From assembly GCA_036497785.1 (NCBI GenBank), contig DASXIW010000213.1, positions 1-20,050 on the forward strand: a stretch of 20,050 bases of DNA. Direction: 5' to 3'. Position 1 is the stretch's first letter; each line of letters begins with the position of its first letter. This document shows, in pieces, positions 14,992 through 20,050 of this stretch. A program made the translations under genes and the position numbers. Below the pieces are notes generated by a model. The model was not told the origin of the DNA. It saw only the letters and a list, made by a program, of their open reading frames with translations, and made no database searches. Source of the stretch: DASXIW01 sp036497785. GTDB taxonomy: Bacteria; Pseudomonadota; Alphaproteobacteria; Acetobacterales; Acetobacteraceae.

Positions 14992-15804
14992 ATGAGAAAT
15001 ACGAAGCGATCCTGGATGATGGCCGCGCTTGCCGGCGCGGCGTTGATGCTTTCGGTCGGCGGTGCCGCCGCGCAAAGCGACAGCACCCTGCAGCAGGTTC
15101 TGCAACGCGGCACGCTGCGCATCGCCGTGCTCGGCAGCATGGCGCCCTATAGCAGGCTGATGCCCACGGGCGCGCCGGAAGGCTATGAGGTGGAAATCGG
15201 CAAGCGCATCGCCGCCGCCCTGAAGGTGAAGCCGGAATTCATCGTCACTGACATTCCCGGCCGCGTTACCTCATTGCAGACGCACAAGGTCGACGTGACC
15301 ATCGCCGACTTCACCCGCAACGTCGAGCGCTCCACCACCATCGCCTTCACCGATCCCTACATCGTCACCACCATGCGGCTGCTGGTGACCGCCGACAGCA
15401 AGGCAAAGGCAATCGCCGACCTCGACAACGCGGACATCAAGATCGCCATCTCGCGCGGCGGCACCGCCGAACAGGCCGTGCCGGCGGCGATGCCGAAGGC
15501 GCAGATCACGCGCTTCAACACCCAGGCCGATGAGCTGAACGCGCTCCTCTCCGGCCAGGTGGACGCGATGGCCGAGGACGATTTCTATAACACTCAGGCG
15601 ATCCACGACCGTCAGGGCAAGCTGCGCCAGCTTGACGGCAACATCGCGCGGGCGGAAATCGCCATCGGCCTGCCCGCCGGCGATCCGGACTGGGCGCGAC
15701 TGCTGAACCTGTGGGTCGAGCAGTTCAATGCCTCCGGCGCTAACGCCAAGCTGTTCAAGACCTGGTTCGGTTTCGACCAGCCGTCGATCCAGGCGAAATA
15801 CTGA
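14992..15804 (+). CDS. ABC transporter substrate-binding protein, family 3 (polar amino acid type)
   Basis: This is a 270-residue periplasmic receptor. The classical leader is KRSWMMAALAGAALML with likely cleavage after GAAAQ (about residue 28). The mature start, LRIAVLGSMAPYSRL, and EGYEVEIGKRIAAALKV are typical of the family. Two residues that bind the alpha-carboxylate and alpha-amino groups of amino acids in HisJ/GlnH-type receptors appear to be kept: Arg113 in NVERSTTIAFTDPY and Asp196 in GQVDAMAEDD. That argues for an amino-acid-like ligand, or at least a carboxylate. The operon around it encodes sugar-acid enzymes, so the ligand is uncertain. It ends in TGA and is followed by a strong hairpin before the permease genes. 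Confidence 0.93.
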   Translation: MRNTKRSWMMAALAGAALMLSVGGAAAQSDSTLQQVLQRGTLRIAVLGSMAPYSRLMPTGAPEGYEVEIGKRIAAALKVKPEFIVTDIPGRVTSLQTHKVDVTIADFTRNVERSTTIAFTDPYIVTTMRLLVTADSKAKAIADLDNADIKIAISRGGTAEQAVPAAMPKAQITRFNTQADELNALLSGQVDAMAEDDFYNTQAIHDRQGKLRQLDGNIARAEIAIGLPAGDPDWARLLNLWVEQFNASGANAKLFKTWFGFDQPSIQAKY

Positions 15805-15815
15805 TTTGGCGGACC

Positions 15816-15842
15816 GCCCCGGGCAACGCACCGGCCCGGGGC
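15816..15842 (+). terminator. Strong intercistronic hairpin between receptor and permease genes
   Basis: A perfect 9-bp G/C stem, GCCCCGGGC (15816-15824) pairing with GCCCGGGGC (15834-15842), closes a 9-nt loop. It starts 11 nt after the receptor stop and is not followed by a U-tract, so full termination is doubtful. Hairpins here often stabilise the receptor mRNA or partly attenuate, giving more receptor than permease. Confidence 0.6.
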
Positions 15843-15867
15843 CTCACCCAAGGCGATTGATCCAGCA

Positions 15868-16542
15868 ATGCACTATGTTTTTACGCTGCGAACGATCTAT
15901 CCCTATCTCGGTGCCCTGAAGGCCGCCGCGGCGACTACGCTCATTTTGTCGGTGCTGAGCATCATCGCCAGCCTGGTCATCGGCACCGCCATCGCCGTGC
16001 TGCGCCGCAGCCGCTCCCGTCTGCTGCGCTTCCTCGGCGCCGTCTATGTCGAGCTGATGCGCAACACCCCGCTGCTTGTCATCCTCTATCTCGTTTATTT
16101 CGCCGGCCCGCAGCTCGGCATCCGCCTCTCCTCGTTCCATTCCGCGCTCATCGGCCTGTCGCTGAACAGCGCAGGCTACATGGCGGAAATCATTCGCGCC
16201 GGCCTGGTCGCGGTGCCGCAAGGCCAGTTCGAGGCCGCCGCCTCACAAGGCATGAGCGCCATGCAGACCTTCCGCTACATCGTCTTCCCTCAGGTCTTTC
16301 GCACCATCTATGCCCCTCTCGGCAACCAGATCATCGCGGTGATCCTGGCCTCCTCGCTTGCCTCGGCAATCGCCGTCGAGGACGTTGCATCCTGGATGCA
16401 GACGGTCGGCTCGACCTCCTTCCGTTTCTTCGAATCATTCGCCGTCGCCGCCTTCGTGTATGTCGCGCTCTGCCAATCCGTGAATCTGGCGCGGCTGCTC
16501 ATTGGGCGCATGCTGTTCCGGCAGGGAGCGCATGCGCGATGA
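15868..16542 (+). CDS. ABC transporter permease, polar amino acid type (HisM/GlnP)
   Basis: This is a 224-residue inner-membrane permease. After a short N-terminus the first helix begins near residue 18 (AAAATTLILSVLSIIASLVIG). It has the family motif ELMRNTPLLVILYLVYFAGP and then the coupling loop, EIIRAGLVAVPQGQFEAAASQGMSAMQTFRYIVFPQ, which is canonical for PAAT permeases. It forms the pore with the second permease, whose gene starts within its last codons (ATGA). The start ATG at 15868 lacks a strong nearby ribosome site (AAGG about 14 nt upstream), which may keep its level below that of the receptor. Confidence 0.94.
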   Translation: MHYVFTLRTIYPYLGALKAAAATTLILSVLSIIASLVIGTAIAVLRRSRSRLLRFLGAVYVELMRNTPLLVILYLVYFAGPQLGIRLSSFHSALIGLSLNSAGYMAEIIRAGLVAVPQGQFEAAASQGMSAMQTFRYIVFPQVFRTIYAPLGNQIIAVILASSLASAIAVEDVASWMQTVGSTSFRFFESFAVAAFVYVALCQSVNLARLLIGRMLFRQGAHAR

Positions 16543-17216
16543 CGACGGACTGGCTCTCCTATCTGCCGCTTGCGATCAGCGCCACCGGCACCACGCTGTG
16601 GCTGAGCTGGCTCGCTCTGCTCATCGGCGCCATCGGCGGCACGCTCATCGCCTTGCTGCGGCGGTCGCGCTGGCGTGCCTTGCGGGTGGTGGCCACGATC
16701 TACACCGAGCTGTTCCGCTCCATCCCCATCCTGATCGTGATGTTCTTCTGCTATTTCGGCGTACCGCTGGTGTTCGGCGTCAATTTCTCCCCCTTCGCCG
16801 CGGCCACCATCGCGCTCGCCTTGCACGCCAGCTCCATGATGTCCGAAGTGGTCCGCGCCGGTCTTGAGAGCGTCGGGCGCGGCCAATGGGAAGCCGCCCA
16901 ATCTTCCGGCATGAGTGCCGTTCAGGTGCTGCGCCACATCATCGGCCCACAGGCGATCCGCGTCATCCTGCCGCCATCGATCGGCGTGTTCATCACCACC
17001 ATCAAGGAATCCTCGCTCGCGTCCATCATCGGCTATATCGAGCTGACGCGGACCGGACTGCTGATCCGCGAGAACGGCGATGGCGGCCTGCTGCCGCTGC
17101 TCGCCCTCGCGGCGATCTACTTCGCCATCAACTACATGATTTCACTTGGCGGCGGCGCGCTGGAGCGCCGCTTCCATGTCGGCGGCCGACTGACCATGGC
17201 AGGAGCGATCCAATGA
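16539..17216 (+). CDS. ABC transporter permease, polar amino acid type (HisQ/GlnP), second subunit
   Basis: This is a 225-residue inner-membrane permease, a paralogue of the preceding one. It shares the motif ELFRSIPILIVMFFCYFGVP and the coupling loop EVVRAGLESVGRGQWEAAQSSGMSAVQVLRHIIGPQ, and ends with an amphipathic ERRFHVGGRLTM tail. Two non-identical permeases plus one ATPase gene is the histidine/arginine-type arrangement of the family. The ATG at 16539 overlaps the upstream stop by 4 nt, and its own TGA overlaps the ATPase start by 4 nt, so all three genes are translationally coupled. Confidence 0.94.
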   Translation: MTTDWLSYLPLAISATGTTLWLSWLALLIGAIGGTLIALLRRSRWRALRVVATIYTELFRSIPILIVMFFCYFGVPLVFGVNFSPFAAATIALALHASSMMSEVVRAGLESVGRGQWEAAQSSGMSAVQVLRHIIGPQAIRVILPPSIGVFITTIKESSLASIIGYIELTRTGLLIRENGDGGLLPLLALAAIYFAINYMISLGGGALERRFHVGGRLTMAGAIQ

Positions 17217-17953
17217 CCGACGCGCCGGTGCTGCAATTCACCTCCGTCACCAAGCGCTTCGGCGCACGCACCATCCTCAATGAAATCAGCCTCAGCGTGT
17301 CGCCGGCGGAGATCGTCTGCTTCGTCGGCCCCAGCGGTACGGGCAAGTCTACCCTGCTGCGCTGCGTGAACGGCCTGGAGGATATTCAGGGCGGCGAGAT
17401 CCGCTTCGAGCAATCCCGGGTCGAAGCCCACGCCAAATCGATCAAGGCCGTGCGCAAACGGGTGGGCATGATCTTCCAGCACTTCAATCTCTACCCGCAC
17501 CTCACCGCGCTGCAGAACGTGATGCTCGCCCCGATGGTTGTGCATGGCGAAAAGCGCGAGATCGTTGAGGCTCGCGCCAGGGAACTTTTTGAGAAGGTCC
17601 GCCTCTCCCATCGTATCGCTGCCTACCCGGCGCAGCTCTCCGGCGGCGAGCAGCAGCGCGTCGCCATTGCGCGCGCGCTGGCCGCCAACCCGCATCTGCT
17701 GATGTTCGACGAACCCACCTCCGCCCTGGACCCCGAGACGGTGGGCGATGTGCTCGCCGTGATGCGCGACCTCGCTTTGGAAGGCCGCACCATGCTTGTC
17801 GTCACGCATGAAATCCGCTTCGCCGCCGATGTTGGCACCCGCATGGTGTTCATGGACCAGGGCCGCATCGTCGAGGACGCTCCGCCACGCCAAATGCTGT
17901 CAAACCCAACAACCGAGCGCGCCCGCCAATTTCTCAGCTCGATCACAGGCTGA
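17213..17953 (+). CDS. ABC transporter ATPase, polar amino acid type (GlnQ/HisP)
   Basis: This is a 246-residue single ATPase domain with every motif in place: Walker A GPSGTGKST (39-47), Q-loop Gln89 in MIFQHFNLYPHLTALQNV, signature LSGGEQQRV (142-150), Walker B LLMFDEPTSALDPE (Asp166-Glu167) and the switch histidine in VVTHEIRFA (His199). It energises the two upstream permeases as a homodimer. The start at 17213 is chosen for the ATGA overlap with the permease and the AGGAG 8 nt upstream. A longer in-frame extension back to 16886 lies wholly inside the permease gene in another frame and is not real. Confidence 0.95.
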   Translation: MTDAPVLQFTSVTKRFGARTILNEISLSVSPAEIVCFVGPSGTGKSTLLRCVNGLEDIQGGEIRFEQSRVEAHAKSIKAVRKRVGMIFQHFNLYPHLTALQNVMLAPMVVHGEKREIVEARARELFEKVRLSHRIAAYPAQLSGGEQQRVAIARALAANPHLLMFDEPTSALDPETVGDVLAVMRDLALEGRTMLVVTHEIRFAADVGTRMVFMDQGRIVEDAPPRQMLSNPTTERARQFLSSITG

Positions 17954-17961
17954 GCCATCGC

Positions 17962-18687
17962 ATGGCGAAACTCGACAACCTCGCAAAGATGGCAGCCCGG
18001 GCGACAGTGCAGGAGCTGTACGCAGACCTGCACGGCAAGATCGTCCGCGGCGACATGCGTCCTGGCGAAATGCTGTCGGAGACCAAGGTCGCCGATAGCT
18101 ACGGCGTCAGCCGCACCCCGGTGCGGGAGGTATTCTGGCGCCTGGGCGAGGATGCGTTCCTGCGCGTCGTACCGCAGGTTGGCACCTTCGTCGCCCCGAT
18201 CAACATCGCTTCCGTCTACGACAGCCAGTTCGTCCGCGAAACGCTGGAATGCACGGCCGTCAAACAGGCCGCCCGCAATGCCGAGCCCGGCGACATCGCC
18301 CGCCTGCACGATCAGCTCGCGCTGCAGGCCGAAGCCGTGGCGCAAAGCGACTATGTCGCCTTCTTCGGCTCGGACGAGACACTGCACCGGCTGCTCATGA
18401 CCATGGCGGGCCGCCCATTCGTCTGGCAGATCATCGCGGGCGTGAAAGCCCAGCTCGATCGCGTCCGCTTTCTCTCGCTCGAGGATCCTGACTGGCTGGC
18501 GATGGTGTTCGCCGAGCATCAGGCCTTGGTCGAACATGTCTCGCATCACGATGCCGAAGCCGCGCGCCGGATCATGCGAGACCATCTGCGCACCGCTTTT
18601 GCCGCTATCGGGCGGATCGCCGCACGGCATCCGGATTTCTTCGAGGGCAACGTCACGCCCCCGCGCAACGACATGACAGGAGACTGA
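17962..18687 (+). CDS. GntR-family regulator with FCD ligand-binding domain
   Basis: This is a 241-residue regulator. The N-terminal winged helix-turn-helix carries the GntR signature, with LSETKVADSYGVSRTPVREV (about 38-57), then LGEDAFLRVVPQVGTFV. The C-terminal all-helical FCD domain keeps the metal-site pattern Asp138, His142, His186 and His208. FCD regulators usually repress until they bind a small carboxylic acid, and several (UxuR, ExuR, LgoR) control hexuronate and hexonate genes. Encoded 8 nt after the ATPase and just before uxuA, it is the likely local regulator, and the palindrome at 13896-13909 is a candidate target. The start ATG has only a weak ribosome site. Confidence 0.93.
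   Translation: MAKLDNLAKMAARATVQELYADLHGKIVRGDMRPGEMLSETKVADSYGVSRTPVREVFWRLGEDAFLRVVPQVGTFVAPINIASVYDSQFVRETLECTAVKQAARNAEPGDIARLHDQLALQAEAVAQSDYVAFFGSDETLHRLLMTMAGRPFVWQIIAGVKAQLDRVRFLSLEDPDWLAMVFAEHQALVEHVSHHDAEAARRIMRDHLRTAFAAIGRIAARHPDFFEGNVTPPRNDMTGD
18678..18683 (+). promoter_or_regulatory. uxuA: Shine-Dalgarno AGGAGA for the TTG start of uxuA
   Basis: AGGAGA lies 8 nt before a TTG at 18692. The frame upstream is closed by a stop, and the resulting N-terminus (MEQSWRWWGPAD) matches the family start, so TTG is accepted as the initiator. Confidence 0.75.
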
Positions 18688-18691
18688 GCCG

Positions 18692-19888
18692 TTGGAACAA
18701 AGCTGGCGCTGGTGGGGACCCGCGGACCTCATTACCCTCTCAGATATTTGCCAGGTCGGTGCCACCGGCATCGTCACCGCCCTGCACGACATCCCGTACG
18801 GCGAAGTCTGGTCCGCCGAAGCGGTCGATGAACGCCGCCGTATCATCGAGCACGACAAAAGCCTTGGCCTGCGCTGGGCCGTTGCCGAGAGTGTGCCGGT
18901 GCATGAGGCGATCAAGCTCGGCGAGGGCGACCTTGCCGTCTATTTCGAGAATTTCCGCCAATCCCTGCGCAACCTTGCCGCCGCCGGCGTTACCACGGTC
19001 TGCTACAACTTCATGCCAGTGCTGGACTGGGCGCGCACCGAACTCCGCTTCCCGCTGCCCGGCGGCGGACGCGCACTCCGTTACAACGCCCATGAATTCG
19101 CCGCCTTCGACTGTTTCATGCTCCGCCGCGACGGCGCCGAGGCCGAGCAGCGCCCGGATGTGCTGGCCCGCGCCCGCAAGTGGTTCGAGGAGACCTCCGA
19201 CGACGACAAGCGCACGCTGCTCGCCTCCATCATGGCCGGCCTGCCTGGCGCCTTTGACCGCTACGATATTGACGGCCTGCGCCGCATGCTCACCCGTTAT
19301 CGCGGTGTGGATCACGCCCGGCTTCGCCGCAATCTGGCCCGCTTCCTCGCCGAAATCATTCCCACGGCCGAGGAAGTCGGCATCCGCATGGCGATCCACC
19401 CCGATGACCCGCCGCGCCCGTTGCTCGGCCTGCCGCGCATCTGTTGCTCGGCCGACGACATCGCCTTCATCCTGGGCGCCGTACCCTCCCCATCGAACGG
19501 CCTCACCCTCTGCACCGGCTCGCTCGGCGCCAACCCGGCCAACGACCTGCCCGCCATCGCCCGCCGGTTCGCCGACAAAATTCATTTCGTCCATCTTCGC
19601 AACGTCACCAACGAACCTGATGGCTCCTTCATGGAAGCCGACCATCTCGGCGGCGACACCGACATGGTCGCCGTGGTCCACGCGCTGCTGGACGAACAAA
19701 AGCGCCGCAAGGAGTCCGGCCGTCCGGACTGGCGTCTCACCTTCCGCCCCGATCACGGCCATGAATTGCTCGACGATGTCGGCAAGCCCACCCATCCCGG
19801 CTATCCCGCCATCGGCCGCATGCGTGGACTGGCCGAAATGCGCGGCGTCATCCATGCCGTGGCGAAACTGAACGGGCTGCCAATGTGA
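18692..19888 (+). CDS. uxuA: D-mannonate dehydratase
   Basis: This is a 398-residue enzyme of the xylose-isomerase-like barrel family that dehydrates D-mannonate to 2-keto-3-deoxy-D-gluconate with Mn2+ or Fe2+. Its opening, MEQSWRWWGPAD, then GATGIVTALHDIPYGEVW, closely follows E. coli UxuA. Downstream family blocks are AIHPDDPPRPLLGLPRI (His236), LCTGSLGANPANDLP (Cys274), HFVHLRNV (His301) and RPDHGHELLDD, which together hold the predicted metal and substrate residues. Length is normal and nothing looks broken. The start is TTG. The last codons overlap the next gene by 4 nt (GTGA). In this operon it is the last common step for L-gulonate or glucuronate-derived carbon before Entner-Doudoroff-type cleavage. 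Confidence 0.97.
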   Translation: MEQSWRWWGPADLITLSDICQVGATGIVTALHDIPYGEVWSAEAVDERRRIIEHDKSLGLRWAVAESVPVHEAIKLGEGDLAVYFENFRQSLRNLAAAGVTTVCYNFMPVLDWARTELRFPLPGGGRALRYNAHEFAAFDCFMLRRDGAEAEQRPDVLARARKWFEETSDDDKRTLLASIMAGLPGAFDRYDIDGLRRMLTRYRGVDHARLRRNLARFLAEIIPTAEEVGIRMAIHPDDPPRPLLGLPRICCSADDIAFILGAVPSPSNGLTLCTGSLGANPANDLPAIARRFADKIHFVHLRNVTNEPDGSFMEADHLGGDTDMVAVVHALLDEQKRRKESGRPDWRLTFRPDHGHELLDDVGKPTHPGYPAIGRMRGLAEMRGVIHAVAKLNGLPM

Positions 19889-20050
19889 CCTTCCATCCCC
19901 GCCTCTGCGCAGCCACCCTGCATCAGCTGCCGGCATCGGTGGCCCGGCCCGGCTACGACCGGGCCAGCCTCACCAGCGGCATCGTCCATCTGGGCATAGG
20001 TGCTTTCCATCGCGCCCATCAGGCGGCCTACACCCAGGCCGTCCTGGCCA
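19885..20050 (+). CDS. uxuB: Mannitol dehydrogenase-family protein, probable D-fructuronate reductase (mannonate oxidoreductase), 5' part
   Basis: From the GTG at 19885 I translate 55 residues up to the right edge. SGIVHLGIGAFHRAHQAAY is the diagnostic N-terminal NAD-binding block of the polyol-specific long-chain dehydrogenase family (MtlD, UxuB, DalD). Directly after uxuA and overlapping it by 4 nt, it is most likely UxuB, which interconverts D-fructuronate and D-mannonate with NADH. Mannitol or arabinitol dehydrogenase is the alternative, because the catalytic C-terminal part is outside the window. Confidence 0.85.
   Translation, partial: MTFHPRLCAATLHQLPASVARPGYDRASLTSGIVHLGIGAFHRAHQAAYTQAVLA

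Noticed and set aside
13741..15105. 454-codon minus-strand open frame opposite the zinc dehydrogenase
   Set aside because: It has no recognisable motif, and the dehydrogenase in the opposite strand has every zinc and NAD residue.
16886..17212. N-terminal extension of the GlnQ-type ATPase
   Set aside because: It lies inside the permease gene in another frame. The family start, AGGAG and the ATGA overlap all point to 17213.
18740..19936. 398-codon minus-strand open frame opposite uxuA
   Set aside because: It is a shadow frame; uxuA is recognisable along its whole length.
1..20050. Transposon, prophage, CRISPR, toxin-antitoxin, tRNA or rRNA content
   Set aside because: I saw no terminal repeats, transposase or integrase motifs, regularly spaced repeats or cloverleaf sequences.

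Overview
The window is very G+C-rich, with strong third-position G/C bias, short intergenic gaps, many 1-4 nt gene overlaps, and twin-arginine-like or classical leaders on three periplasmic solute receptors. This fits a free-living, nutritionally versatile alphaproteobacterium. Rhodospirillales/Acetobacteraceae is a guess from overall flavour, not a proven placement. Nothing resembles a phage, transposon, CRISPR array, tRNA or rRNA. The window is a dense island of solute uptake and catabolism genes.

Layout. (1) 1-409, minus strand: the 5' part of a metallo-beta-lactamase-fold hydrolase of the ETHE1/Blh persulfide dioxygenase type, with an inverted repeat over its upstream region. (2) 567-6972, plus strand: one operon of a class V PLP enzyme (isopenicillin-N-epimerase-like) and a complete peptide/opine-type ABC importer (family 5 receptor, fused double ATPase, two permeases). 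(3) 6982-12786, minus strand: one operon that begins with an enolase-superfamily enzyme of the mandelate racemase type, followed by a complete branched-chain-amino-acid-type (HAAT/Liv) importer in which LivM and LivG are fused. A LysR-family regulator gene is divergent from it at about 12945-13853; its natural reading frame is broken by an amber codon at the eighth position. (4) 13933-20050, plus strand: one operon of a zinc polyol/sugar-acid dehydrogenase, a complete polar-amino-acid-type (PAAT) importer, a GntR/FCD regulator, mannonate dehydratase (uxuA) and the start of a fructuronate reductase-type gene (uxuB).

How the parts work together. The last operon reads as a hexonate/hexuronate pathway: an L-gulonate-type acid would be oxidised by the zinc dehydrogenase to D-fructuronate, reduced by UxuB to D-mannonate, and dehydrated by UxuA to 2-keto-3-deoxygluconate. 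Its importer belongs to a family normally associated with amino acids. The GntR protein probably acts at a palindrome that lies over the operon's likely promoter. In the middle operon, an acid-sugar or related hydroxy acid taken up by the Liv-type importer may be the substrate of the enolase-family enzyme. That enzyme keeps every mandelate racemase active-site residue at a constant +1 numbering offset except the second lysine of KxK, which is arginine.

The most notable observations are the amber-interrupted LysR gene, the KxR enolase-family enzyme inside a Liv-type operon, the degenerate ABC signature in the LivMG fusion, and the amino-acid-type importer in a sugar-acid operon. I see no evidence for a wholly new class of system. 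The novelty lies in unusual pairings of known families.
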